NCBI GenBank assembly: GCA_963720785.1
Contig: CAVRGQ010000003.1
Location: 248,001 to 312,000, forward strand
DNA length: 64,000 nt
Direction: 5' to 3'
From: CAVRGQ01 sp963720785
GTDB taxonomy: Bacteria; Actinomycetota; Acidimicrobiia; IMCC26256; DASPTH01
Below, one piece after another: positions 26,703 through 35,713 of this stretch (positions are counted from its first letter, which is position 1; the number at the start of each line of letters is the position of its first letter). Under the pieces are notes generated by a model, which saw nothing but the letters and a program-made list of their open reading frames with translations, had not been told where the DNA came from and searched no databases. The position numbers were made by a program, and so were the translations under genes.

Positions 26703-27233
26703 CTACCGGTCGGTGACCTTCCGGAATGTCGGCAGCAGGATCTTTGCCGCCGCGATCGGTGGTGCGTGCACGATGTCGTCGATCGAGCCGCCCTCGGTGG
26801 AGTAGTTCGCCACGTCGAACTGGATGACGAGCGGCGGCACCACCGCGACGAGTTCGTTCGAGGGTGTGAAGAACACGTCGTCACCGAGCTCCGGGACGGC
26901 CTCGCTGTCGGAGTCCTGCTGGAGCGTTGCCAGGGCTGTCTCGACCTCGTCGGTGAGTGGCTGGGTGGTGATCTGCAGCTTGTAGGGCGCGCCGAGCTCC
27001 ACGAAGTTCTTCCCGAAGTAGTGCTTCGTGCGGAACTCGCACTCCTCGGCGCCGGTCGACTTGTCCTTGGTGAGTTTGGTGGCGACGACCTTGTAGCCCA
27101 GGATCTTCGAAGCCTGCTTCTTGGTGAGGAGGTCGCAATTGTCGAACTTCGCGGCTCCCGCCGGGCCGGTCCCCGCGAGGGTGAGGCCGACTGCGAGCAC
27201 CGCGGCGACGAACAGGGGTAGCGATCGCTTCAT
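26703..27233 (-). CDS. secreted DUF3558-like protein
   Basis: A 176-residue exported protein. Residues 1-27 form a signal peptide (basic MKR, hydrophobic core, AGA before AKF), with no lipobox, so signal peptidase I cleavage is expected. The mature start DNCDLLTKKQASKILG and a second cysteine in GAEECEFRT resemble the two-cysteine pattern of DUF3558 actinobacterial cell-wall proteins, whose role is unknown. RBS GGGAGG precedes the ATG. It diverges from the acyl-CoA dehydrogenase. Confidence 0.65.
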   Translation of the reverse strand: MKRSLPLFVAAVLAVGLTLAGTGPAGAAKFDNCDLLTKKQASKILGYKVVATKLTKDKSTGAEECEFRTKHYFGKNFVELGAPYKLQITTQPLTDEVETALATLQQDSDSEAVPELGDDVFFTPSNELVAVVPPLVIQFDVANYSTEGGSIDDIVHAPPIAAAKILLPTFRKVTDR

Positions 27234-27310
27234 TGGGCCCTCCCACGGTGCCAGATCTCCGCACCGTAACCCGCGCTCCCCCGGGCCTGCGGCACCCGGG
27301 CCCGACCACG

Positions 27311-27316
27311 TAGGGT
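27311..27316 (+). promoter_or_regulatory. -10 box TAGGGT for leaderless acyl-CoA dehydrogenase transcript
   Basis: TAGGGT lies 7 nt before the ATG at 27324, the spacing expected for leaderless initiation. Confidence 0.42.
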
Positions 27317-27323
27317 TCGTCTC

Positions 27324-28559
27324 ATGACTGCGACCGATGCCCCGGTGACCTCCGACACGCCCGAGGAGGCGTCCTTCCGCGCCGACGTGCGGAAGTTCCT
27401 GGCCGCCAACGGCAAGCCCAGGACCGAGCGGGGCCCGTGGACGGTGGTGATGCACACCAACCACGACGACGCCCAGCAGGAGTTCGACGAAGGCGTCGCG
27501 TGGCAGCGCACGCGCTACGACGCCGGCATGTTCGCGTTCACGTACCCCAAGGAGTACGGCGGCCAGGGCGGCGAGCCTTGGATGGAGCGCATCTACACCG
27601 AGGAGGCGCTGCACTACGGCAACTCGTCGGGCTTCGTGCACGCTTCGATCGCGATGCTCGCGCCCACCCTCATGGCCTTCGGCACCGAGGAGCAGAAGCG
27701 CGAGCTGCTCCCCCGCCTGTTCCGCGGCGACGACACCTACTGCCAGCTCTTCAGCGAGCCCGGCGCGGGCTCCGACCTCGCGAGCCTCGGCGCGCGTGCG
27801 GTGCTCGACGGCGACGAATGGCTCGTCAACGGTCAGAAGGTCTGGAACTCGTCGGCCCAGTTCTGCGCCAAGGGCTTCATGCTCGTGCGCACCAACCCCG
27901 ACGTGCCGAAACACAAGGGGATCTCGTTCATCCTGGTCGACATGCACGCGCCCGGTGTCGAGGTGCGCCCGCTCGTGCAGCCGACGGGCGCGTCGCACTT
28001 CAACGAGGTGTTCTTCGAGGATGTGCGGGTGCCGGCGGCGAACACGGTCGGCCCGGTCGACGGCGGCTGGGCGTGCGCACGCACCGTGATGCTGAACGAG
28101 TCCGCGATGATCGGCGGCAGCGGGAACATGAAGACGTTCCCCAACCTGCTCACCATCGCGCGCAAGGAAGGCCTCGACACCGATGCGGTCACGCGTCAGG
28201 AACTCGCCGCCGCGTACGTGCGCGAAGAGATCCTCGGTCTGCTCGCCAACCGCATCATGACCTCCGTGCGTCGGCGCGAGAAGCCCCCGATCGACCCGTC
28301 GGCGCTCAAGATCGCCATGGCCGACAACAAGGCGTTCTACGCCGACGTCGCCGCGGCGATGCTGGGCCCGGCGGCGCTCGTCGACGAGTCGGAGATCCAG
28401 AAGTGGGTCATCAACGAGGTCGTCGGTCGCTACACGGTGTCGATCGGCGGCGGTACCACCGAGGTGCAGAAGAACAACCTCGCGGAGCGCCAGCTCGGGT
28501 TGCCCAAGGAGCCCAGCAACGACCGCGAGGTCGCCTGGAACCAACTGCTCAAGAGCTAG
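27324..28559 (+). CDS. acyl-CoA dehydrogenase
   Basis: A complete 411-residue acyl-CoA dehydrogenase. LFSEPGAGSDLASLGARA is the FAD/acyl-CoA binding signature, followed by WLVNGQKVWNSSAQF, and the end SIGGGTTEVQKNNLAERQLG is the second family signature. A serine-rich insertion is absent and length is normal. The usual catalytic glutamate cannot be placed with confidence by eye. It removes two hydrogens from acyl-CoA and passes electrons to ETF. The hairpin at 28573 follows its stop codon. Confidence 0.9.
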   Translation: MTATDAPVTSDTPEEASFRADVRKFLAANGKPRTERGPWTVVMHTNHDDAQQEFDEGVAWQRTRYDAGMFAFTYPKEYGGQGGEPWMERIYTEEALHYGNSSGFVHASIAMLAPTLMAFGTEEQKRELLPRLFRGDDTYCQLFSEPGAGSDLASLGARAVLDGDEWLVNGQKVWNSSAQFCAKGFMLVRTNPDVPKHKGISFILVDMHAPGVEVRPLVQPTGASHFNEVFFEDVRVPAANTVGPVDGGWACARTVMLNESAMIGGSGNMKTFPNLLTIARKEGLDTDAVTRQELAAAYVREEILGLLANRIMTSVRRREKPPIDPSALKIAMADNKAFYADVAAAMLGPAALVDESEIQKWVINEVVGRYTVSIGGGTTEVQKNNLAERQLGLPKEPSNDREVAWNQLLKS

Positions 28560-28572
28560 CCCTACCACGCAC

Positions 28573-28615
28573 GTTTCGTCACCAGACCCGGACATACCTG
28601 GTGTGGTGACGCAAC
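28573..28615. terminator. hairpin between convergent genes (element D)
   Basis: GTTTCGTCACCA (28573-28584) pairs with TGGTGACGCAAC (28604-28615) at 11 of 12 positions around a 19-nt loop. It lies between the convergent acyl-CoA dehydrogenase and cupin genes. The CGTCACCA/TGGTGACG core is the same as in the hairpin at 56024-56075, so it belongs with the junction hairpin family and probably terminates transcription in both directions. Confidence 0.6.
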
Positions 28616-28637
28616 CCCGGTGTGACGGGCGGGCGCG

Positions 28638-29021
28638 TCAGGCGAGGGGTTCGAGGTCGAGGACGCCGGTCGCCAGGTCGAGGATCGGCGGGCTCTGCAC
28701 CGAGACGAACTCCAATGCCTCGTCGCGCGTGCGCACCGCGTGGAAGGTGCCGGCGGGCAGCTCGAGGCGGTCGCCCGCACGCACGGGGATCGCGACGTGC
28801 TCCCGGTGCACCACCACCTCGCCCGCGCCCGCCGTGAAGTACAGGACGGTCTCGGCGCGGTTGTGCCGGTGCATGTCCGACACGGAGTGCGCCTCGACGC
28901 GCACGAGGTCGGTGCCGACGAGCGACCCGAGCGCGGTGTCGCGGGTGAGCTGCATCACCGCGAACACGTCGTGCTGTTCGACGTCGAGGTCGGTCTCCAG
29001 GGACGGCAGGTTCTCGTTCAC
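28638..29021 (-). CDS. cupin-domain protein
   Basis: A 127-residue single-domain cupin. The first motif appears as VEAHSVSDMHRHNRAETVLYF (His-rich, with glutamate), and the second as GDRLELPAGTFHAVRT with its histidine, so a complete metal site is plausible. The GTG at 29021 is the only convincing start. It is divergent from the CoA transferase with 35 bases between. Function unknown; it may bind or isomerise a small ligand. Confidence 0.75.
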   Translation of the reverse strand: MNENLPSLETDLDVEQHDVFAVMQLTRDTALGSLVGTDLVRVEAHSVSDMHRHNRAETVLYFTAGAGEVVVHREHVAIPVRAGDRLELPAGTFHAVRTRDEALEFVSVQSPPILDLATGVLDLEPLA

Positions 29022-29056
29022 CCCACGAGTCTGGCATCTTGCGGCATGATCCCCGG

Positions 29057-31373
29057 ATGCTCCTCTCGGATCTCCACGTCGTCGATCTGACCGGCGCCTA
29101 CGGCGCGTTCGCCGCTCGCCTCCTCGCCGACCTCGGCGCCGAGGTGGTCCGGCTCGAGGCCACGGCCCCTGATGGTGATGACCTCGGCCACCTGCACCGC
29201 AACGCGGGCAAGCAACTGCTCGTGCTCGATCCAGCGGCACCCGGCGCGGCGGCGACGATCGACGGCGTGCTCGCCGGTGCGGAGCTCGTGTTCGTGTCGT
29301 CCGCCACCGGCGCACCCTGGCCGGTCGGCTCCCCCGCCGAGTTGGCGGCCCGGCACCTGCACGCCGTGGTCGTGGCGATCACGCCGTGGGGCCTGAGCGG
29401 ACCGTCGGCAAGCTGGCAGGCCACCGAGCTGGTCGCCCAGGCCGCGGGTGGCGTGGTGTACCGCTCCGGGGTGCCCGAGTTGCCGCCGGTCGCGGCACCC
29501 GGCGCCTTCAGCGAGGATGCCGGCGCCGCCCATGGCGCCCTCGCCGGGATCCTCGGGGTGTGGCACGTGCGCCACGGCGGTTCCGGGCAGCTCATCGACG
29601 TCTCGTCCGTGCTCGCGCTCGCCCAGTGCACGGAGATGGCGCTGCCGCTCTGGAGCCTGCTCCGCAGCGACCAGGTGCGTCAGGGGGCAGGCCTGTACCC
29701 GCTCTTCGAGTGTTCCGACGGGCTCGCCCGCATCGTGCTCCCGATGTCGCCCGGCGAGTGGCGGGCACTCATCGCCTGGCTCGGGTCACCGGCGGAGTGG
29801 AGCGGCCCGGAGTGGGAGCAGGCGATGCTCGGGCCCGACGAGCGTGGCCAGATCCTGGCGAAGCTCCCCGAGGTGTTCGCGGCCGGCACCCGCGACGAGC
29901 TCGCGGCGAGCGGTGATGCCGCCGGGGTGCGGATCACGCCGGTGCTCACTCCCGCCGAGGTGCTGGCCAACGAGCACTCCGTGGCGCGCCGCACCTTTGT
30001 CGCGGTGCGCACCGAGTCGGGTCACGAAGCGGTCCTGCACGCGGGTGCACACGGGGTGAACGGCGCCCGGCCCGACCCCGGCCCGGCCCGGGTGGTGGGT
30101 GGACCTCCTTCGTGGCCGGTGCGCGCGGCCGGCCGCGGTGGCGCCGACGGCACGTTGCCCCTGGAGGGACTGCGCGTCCTCGAGGTGGGCACCGGAGTCG
30201 CCGCCCCGGAAGGGGCGCGGTGGTTGGCGTCCTGGGGTGCCGACGTCGTGAAGCTGGAGACCACCGCACGTCCCGACTTCCAGAGGCGCGTGATGGGCAG
30301 CGACATGAACCCCGCCTTCGCCACCGTCGCGCGCGAACAAGCGCGTCCTCGCCGCCGACCTGACTACCGAGGCCGGACGCGCGCTGCTCGACCGCCTGCT
30401 CCCGCACTTCGACGTGCTGCTCGAGAACAACGCCACGGGCGTGATCGACAAGCTCGGCCTCGGGTGGGACCACGTCCACGCACTCAACCCCCGTCTCGTG
30501 AAGGTGGGCACGCAGCTCTACGGCGACCGCGGCCCCTGGGCCGACCGCAAGGGCTATGGGCCCAGTGCGCGTGCCGTCGGCGGTCTCACCTGGCTGTGGG
30601 CGCACGGACCCGACGCGCCCCGCGGCGTGATGACGATCCATCCCGATCATCTCGCCGGACGGCTCGTGGCACTCGGCGCCCTCGCGGGGTTGCTCGCGCG
30701 CGAGCGAACTGGCGAGGGGTGCCGCATCGACCTTGCGCAGTGTGAGACGGTCTCGATGCTGCTCGGCGACCTGCTCGCCGCGGAGTGGGTGCAACCCGGC
30801 AGCGCACAGCCGCGCGGCAACACCCACGACGCCCTCGCGCCGTGGGGCCTGTATCGCGCCGCCGACGACGAGGGATCCGAGTCGTGGCTCGCGCTCACCG
30901 TCACCGACGACGACGCGTGGTCGGCACTCGTCAGTGTGGCGCCCCCTGCGCTCGACCGAGCGGAGTGGCGGGAAGGGGCCGATCGCGTCGTGGCCCGCGC
31001 CGCGATCGACGAGGTGCTCGCGGGTTGGATCCGAGAGACCGACGCGGCCGAGTTGGAAGTACGTCTCCAGGATGCCGGCGTCGCCGCGTCCCGGGCCCTC
31101 CACCCGCGGCTCCACGCGTCGCACCCGCACTTCGTCGCGCGTGGCTTCGTCGTCGAGGTCGACCAACCCGGCGGCGGTCCCCTGCTGTTCGAGGGCCCCT
31201 GCTTCGACGCGCCGGCTCTCGGGGCGCCGCGCAACGGTCCGGCCCCCCTCCTCGGCGAGCACACGGTGGCCGTGTTGCACGACCTCCTCGGTCTCGACGA
31301 TGCCGCGATCGCCGACCTCGTCGCCGCCGGGGCGATCGAGCCGCCGCCCGCGTGGGGTGAATCACCCACGTAG
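29057..31373 (+). CDS. fused double CaiB/BaiF (class III) CoA transferase (frameshifted)
   Basis: A protein of about 772 residues made of two class III CoA-transferase domains in tandem. The N-terminal domain starts DLHVVDLTGAYGAFAARLL and has its candidate catalytic aspartate in GSGQLIDVSS. The C-terminal domain begins about residue 365 (LEGLRVLEVGTGVAAPEGAR) and has GEGCRIDLAQCE. Both halves keep the aspartate that forms the glutamyl/aspartyl-CoA intermediate. A single extra base near 30335 breaks the frame within the second domain (ATVAR then NKRVLAADLTTEAG). Such enzymes move CoA between carboxylic acids. It fits the acyl-CoA theme of its neighbours. Confidence 0.85.
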
Positions 31374-31482
31374 ACGGGGCGGGCGGCTGCGGGCTCTGCC
31401 CGATGCGGCGCGGCCGCGCATTCCTCACGATGGACGGACCCGATCGACTCCTCGTTCGGGTGCCCGACCTCAGGAGGATGCG

Positions 31483-32298
31483 ATGAACCCGAACCAGGCA
31501 CTGTGGGAGCAAGGCGACTTCACCCGGATCGCGCGGACCATGCGCGGCAGTGGCCGGGAGCTGGTCGGTCGCCTCGCGATCGGACCGGGACTGCACGTGC
31601 TCGACCTCGGCGCGGGCGACGGGACCACGGCAATCCCCGCCGCGGTGCTCGGGGCCGACGTGGTGGCCGTCGACATCGCCCGCAACCTCGTGGAGGCCGG
31701 AACCCGGCGCGCCCGTGAAGCCGGGCTGACCAACGTCACCTTCCAGCACGGCGACGCGCGGGACCTCGTGTACCACGCCGACAACGAGTTCGACCGCGTG
31801 GTGTCGATCTTCGGCGCGATGTTCGCCCCCGACCCCCACCGGGTCGCGAGCGAGATGGTGCGCGTGACCCGCCCGGGCGGCATCGTCACGATGGGGAACT
31901 GGATCCCGGGTGACCCGACCCTCGTGTCGCAGATCCTGAAGGTGAGCGCCGCGTACACGCCACCGCCGCCGGACGGCTTCGTGAGCCCGGTCGCGTGGGG
32001 AGTGGAGGAGCACGTCGTCGACCGCTTCACGTCGGCCGGCATCGCCGCCGAACGCGTCGTCTGCGAGCGTGACACCTGGGTCTTCGAGGCCGACTGCCCG
32101 GCCACCGAGTTCCTCGGCGAGTTCCGCACCTGGTACGGCCCCACGATGAACGCGTTCACCGCGGCCGAGGCCGACGGCCGGGCGGAGGAGCTGTGGGACG
32201 AGCTCTCGACGCTGTTCAAGGAGCACAACCTCAGCGAGGACCCCGAACACACGACGCGCATCGCGGCCACGTACCTGCGGGTGACCGTGTCCGTCTGA
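31483..32298 (+). CDS. class I SAM-dependent methyltransferase
   Basis: A 271-residue methyltransferase of the UbiE/Methyltransf_11 type. Motif I is VLDLGAGDGTTAIPAA, followed by the acidic end of strand 2 (VVAVDIA) and motif III around MVRVTRPGGIVTMGNW. An ideal AGGAGG RBS lies 5 nt before the ATG. The C-terminal part (WYGPTMNAFTAAE) is an insertion seen in small-molecule methyltransferases. The acceptor is unknown. Confidence 0.87.
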   Translation: MNPNQALWEQGDFTRIARTMRGSGRELVGRLAIGPGLHVLDLGAGDGTTAIPAAVLGADVVAVDIARNLVEAGTRRAREAGLTNVTFQHGDARDLVYHADNEFDRVVSIFGAMFAPDPHRVASEMVRVTRPGGIVTMGNWIPGDPTLVSQILKVSAAYTPPPPDGFVSPVAWGVEEHVVDRFTSAGIAAERVVCERDTWVFEADCPATEFLGEFRTWYGPTMNAFTAAEADGRAEELWDELSTLFKEHNLSEDPEHTTRIAATYLRVTVSV

Positions 32299-32325
32299 CC
32301 CGGGCACCGTCCGTCGGCCCACCGC

Positions 32326-32331
32326 TAACGT
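32326..32331 (+). promoter_or_regulatory. -10 box TAACGT for leaderless alcohol dehydrogenase transcript
   Basis: TAACGT lies 6 nt before the ATG at 32338, in the 39-base gap after the methyltransferase gene. Confidence 0.42.
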
Positions 32332-32337
32332 CGCCGC

Positions 32338-33279
32338 ATGCGTGGCGTGCGGTGGGTCGACGAACAGCTGGTGCTCGATCCGGCGGTGCCCGAACCGGTG
32401 GCGACACCCGGCGAGGTCATCGTCGAGGTCGCCGCGGCGAGCATCTGCGGTACCGATCTGCACTTCATGCGCACGCAGCCGCAGGAGGTCGTCATCGGCC
32501 ACGAGTTCGCCGGCCTCGTCGACGGCGTGCCCTGCGCGATCGAGCCCACGGTGTTCTGCGGCGAGTGCGAGCAGTGCCGCGGCGGCCACACCAACCGGTG
32601 CGTCGGCGACGACCACACCAACATCGGCATCTACCGCGACGGTGGCCTCGCCGACCGCGTGGCCGTGCCTGCGTACGCACCCGTCGCGCTGCCCGCCGGA
32701 CTCGACGTGCGGGACGCGAGCCTCGTGGAGCCGACGAGCGTCTCGTGGCACGGCACCCGCCGCGCGGAGATCGTGAGCGGCGAGCGGGTCGCGGTGGTCG
32801 GTGGTGGATCGATCGGCCTGCTCGCCGTCGCGTGCGTGCGCCATCTCGGCCACGACGTCGCGCTCGAGGCGCGTCACCCGCACCAGCGTGCCGCCGGTGA
32901 GCGCATCGGGGCGACCACGCCGAGCGGCCAGTACGACCTCGTCATCGAGACCGCGGGGAGTGGGAGCGGGCTGATCCGTTCCGCCGAGCTCGTGCGCCCA
33001 GGTGGGCGCGTCGTGTTGTTGGGCAACTTCCAGCCGTCGGCGCCGGTGCCGGGCGTGCCCACGCTCGTGAAGGAGATCACGTGGATCGGCTCCGCCGGGC
33101 GCGGCCGCCACGACGGCGGGGTGCGTGAGTTCGCCGAGTCGGCCGCAGTCCTCGCGACGAACCCGGAGGTCGCCCGCGCGGTGATCACCCACCGGTACCC
33201 GCTGGCCGACGCGGCCGAGGCGTTCCGGGTGGCCGACGACCGCGCCAGCGGCGCGATCAAGGTCGTCCTCGAGCCCTAA
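32338..33279 (+). CDS. zinc-dependent medium-chain alcohol dehydrogenase
   Basis: A 313-residue medium-chain dehydrogenase. Catalytic-zinc ligands are in SICGTDLHF and VIGHEFAG, and the structural-zinc cysteines in FCGECEQCRGGHTNRC. The cofactor strand VAVVGGGSIGLLAV carries GxGxxG. It is somewhat shorter than typical (about 340) because of a compact central region. It would oxidise an alcohol or sugar alcohol with NAD(P). Its stop overlaps the end of the convergent LLM gene by 4 bases. Confidence 0.87.
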   Translation: MRGVRWVDEQLVLDPAVPEPVATPGEVIVEVAAASICGTDLHFMRTQPQEVVIGHEFAGLVDGVPCAIEPTVFCGECEQCRGGHTNRCVGDDHTNIGIYRDGGLADRVAVPAYAPVALPAGLDVRDASLVEPTSVSWHGTRRAEIVSGERVAVVGGGSIGLLAVACVRHLGHDVALEARHPHQRAAGERIGATTPSGQYDLVIETAGSGSGLIRSAELVRPGGRVVLLGNFQPSAPVPGVPTLVKEITWIGSAGRGRHDGGVREFAESAAVLATNPEVARAVITHRYPLADAAEAFRVADDRASGAIKVVLEP

Positions 33280-34406
33280 CTGTCGCGGAAGTGCGGGATG
33301 ACCTGCTCGCCGATCTGACGGATCGTCTCGAGCATCGCCCACTGCGGCACGGTGCCCATCTGGTTGAGGAAGAGGATCTCGTCGGCGCCCGCGTCGATCA
33401 GCCGCTCCACGTAGCCGATGCAGTCGTCGACGGTGCCGTACGCGTGGTTGGGGTTGAGCATCGCCTCGTTCGGTGACGAGAGGTCGAGGCTGAACTTCTC
33501 ACGGCCGATCGCCGACTCGATGATGGCCGAGCCGTCGCCGGTGGCGGCCTCGAGGTCGGCGGGCCAGGTGTCGGGCTCGGGCAACGGTGTCGCACCGTTG
33601 CTGCCCCAGTGCGCGATCGACTCCATGAAGAAGCGCTGGCCGCGCAGACCGATGCGGCGGGCCTCGGCGCGGTCGTCGAGCACGATCGCCGGGCACAGCG
33701 CCGCGAGGTGCTCCGTGGGCCGGTACCCCACCTGCTCGGACGGCTCGCGGTTCTTGAAGGCGTTGCGGTAGATCGCGTTCTTCTCGGCGACCTGCTCGGG
33801 CCCGCCGAAACCGAGCACGAGCGCACCGATGCCGCGACCGCCGGCGTCGTTGAGCGTCTCGTTGTGCGTGCACGCCATGTAGAGCGGCGGGTGCGGGTCC
33901 TGGAGCGGCTTCGGGTGCAGCTTGCGGGGCGCGATGCTCACGAACTCGCCCTGGTACTCCCAGTCGTCCTCGATCCAGAGGCGCGGCACGAGGTACATCG
34001 CTTCCTTGATCATCGGCGGGAGGTCCTCGAGCCGGTAGCCGAAGGTGCCGGCCTCCTCCTCGGTACCGCCCTTGCCGAAGCCCACGTGGAGTCGGCCGTT
34101 CGACAGGATGTCGAGCGCGGCGGTGCGCTCCGCGACCTTGACCGGGTGGTTCATGGCGGGCGGAAGGCAGATCACGCCGTGACCGATGCCGATGCGCGTG
34201 GTGCGGCCCGCGAGGTACGCGAGGAACGTCTCGGGGACGCTCATGTGCGCGTACTGCTCGAGCGCGGTGTGCTCGACGCACCACACGGTGTCGAAGCCGA
34301 GTCGCTCGGCGAGCAGCGACTGCTCGACGATGTCGTGCAGGATCTTCGCGTCGCCCTCGCGGGACGTGTCGGCCGTCTGCGCCTCGTAGATGAGTGAGAA
34401 CTTCAC
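33276..34406 (-). CDS. LLM-class F420/FMN-dependent oxidoreductase
   Basis: A 376-residue luciferase-like monooxygenase-family protein. It starts KFSLIYEAQTADTS, has LAERLGFDTVWCVEHTAL in the first helix-strand unit, IGIGHGVICLP, and NGRLHVGFGKGGTEEEAGTF, the segment typical of LLM oxidoreductases in actinobacteria. It may use F420 or FMN; the sequence does not decide. The GTG start at 34406 has GGGAGGGGG upstream. The amidohydrolase gene lies upstream on the same strand 38 bases away, so co-transcription is likely. Confidence 0.85.
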   Translation of the reverse strand: MKFSLIYEAQTADTSREGDAKILHDIVEQSLLAERLGFDTVWCVEHTALEQYAHMSVPETFLAYLAGRTTRIGIGHGVICLPPAMNHPVKVAERTAALDILSNGRLHVGFGKGGTEEEAGTFGYRLEDLPPMIKEAMYLVPRLWIEDDWEYQGEFVSIAPRKLHPKPLQDPHPPLYMACTHNETLNDAGGRGIGALVLGFGGPEQVAEKNAIYRNAFKNREPSEQVGYRPTEHLAALCPAIVLDDRAEARRIGLRGQRFFMESIAHWGSNGATPLPEPDTWPADLEAATGDGSAIIESAIGREKFSLDLSSPNEAMLNPNHAYGTVDDCIGYVERLIDAGADEILFLNQMGTVPQWAMLETIRQIGEQVIPHFRDS

Positions 34407-34444
34407 CGGGACCCCCTCCCGTCCCGGTGAAGCCTCCTGTCGCG

Positions 34445-35638
34445 TCAGGCGGTGACCGGGACGTTCTCCATGTTCATGAGCCGGGCGAGGTTCCCACCCA
34501 TGAACTTGCGGAGCAAATTGTCGTCGATGCCGTCGAGGTCCTGCATGAAGCGCCCGGGCTCGGCGAGCCCCTCGGGGTGCGGGTAGTCGGACCCGTAGAG
34601 CACGTGGTCCTCACCGAGGAGCTCGGCGAGGTACGCCGGATCCTCCTCCCAGAACGGGCTGATGTAGATGTTGCGCCGGATCTGGTCGATCGGGTTGGTG
34701 CCGCCGAACTCCTGCGGCATCTTCTTCCAGAGGTCCTTGAAGTTCTTGAGGAGGGGCGCCACCCAGCTCGCGCCGTTCTCGACCACCGCCACTTTGAGGT
34801 CGGGGAACCGGTTGAGCGTGCCGTCGCACACGAGCGCGGCGACGGAGTCCTCGATGGGCCGCCAGCTCTGCAACATCCGGAACGCGCTCGGCTGGAACGG
34901 GAGCATCTCGCTGCCGGACCCGGTCCAGTCCTTCACGTAGCGCTCGTACCCGCTGTCGGAGGAGTGCATGGCGACGAGCAGGTCGTGCTCCACGATCTTC
35001 TCCCACACCGGATCGAACTCCGGCAGGCCGAACGACCGCGGGCCCCGCAGCCCCGGCACCGGTGCGGGGCGGATGAGGACCACCTTCGCGCCGCGCTCGA
35101 CCACCCAGTCGATCTCCTCGAGCGCGCGCTCGACGACCGGCAACGTGATGACGGGAGTGGAGAAGATGCGGTCCTCGTAGTTGAACTGCCAGGTCTCGTA
35201 CATCCACTGGTTGAGCGCGTGGATGACCTCGTGGATGAGCTCGGGGTCGTCACGCAGACGCTCCTCCACGAGGCTCGCGAGCGTGGGGAACATCAGCGTG
35301 CGGTCGAGGCCCTGCTCGTTCATGAGCTCGATGCGCGCCGCGGGGTTGCGCCACGCGTCGAGACAGCGCACCGGCGCGCCGAAGATCTCGCGACGGCTCT
35401 TCCCGTCGGGGTTGCCCACCCGGTAGTACTCCTCCTGCGCGCCCGGTCGGGCGACCACCTCGAACGTGGGGTTCGGGATGTACTCGGAGATCTGACCCCG
35501 CACCACGATCTTGGTGCGGCCGCGCACCTCGACGTAGTCGATGACGCCCTTGTAGCGGTCGGGCATGAACTTGGTGAGGGCGTCCTGGTCCTCGTAGAAG
35601 TGGTTGTCGGCGTCGAACACCGGCATCGCTGCAGCCAT
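34445..35638 (-). CDS. amidohydrolase-2 family metal-dependent hydrolase
   Basis: A 397-residue TIM-barrel hydrolase. FDADNHFYE near the N-terminus gives the D-x-x-H metal region, LVAMHSSDSG the barrel histidine, and HVLYGSDYPHPEG the C-terminal DYPH signature. It is a paralogue of the protein at 5299-6564 but diverged widely outside the motifs. AGGAGG precedes the ATG, and a well-formed promoter lies at 35666-35694. Such proteins in actinobacterial catabolic clusters are hydrolases or decarboxylases of unknown substrate. Confidence 0.87.
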   Translation of the reverse strand: MAAAMPVFDADNHFYEDQDALTKFMPDRYKGVIDYVEVRGRTKIVVRGQISEYIPNPTFEVVARPGAQEEYYRVGNPDGKSRREIFGAPVRCLDAWRNPAARIELMNEQGLDRTLMFPTLASLVEERLRDDPELIHEVIHALNQWMYETWQFNYEDRIFSTPVITLPVVERALEEIDWVVERGAKVVLIRPAPVPGLRGPRSFGLPEFDPVWEKIVEHDLLVAMHSSDSGYERYVKDWTGSGSEMLPFQPSAFRMLQSWRPIEDSVAALVCDGTLNRFPDLKVAVVENGASWVAPLLKNFKDLWKKMPQEFGGTNPIDQIRRNIYISPFWEEDPAYLAELLGEDHVLYGSDYPHPEGLAEPGRFMQDLDGIDDNLLRKFMGGNLARLMNMENVPVTA

Positions 35639-35665
35639 GGTTCAATCCTCCTGAGATTTGTACCC

Positions 35666-35694
35666 AGTCTAAATTGAACTTGGGCTCGGTGCAA
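35666..35694 (-). promoter_or_regulatory. sigma-70-like promoter for the amidohydrolase-LLM operon
   Basis: On the minus strand TTGCAC, a 17-base spacer, then TAGACT form a good -35/-10 pair about 28 nt upstream of the ATG at 35638, with AGGAGG in the leader. The AT-rich stretch stands out against the surrounding GC-rich DNA. Confidence 0.6.
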
Positions 35695-35713
35695 CTACCT
35701 CAGCAGCGGCGCG

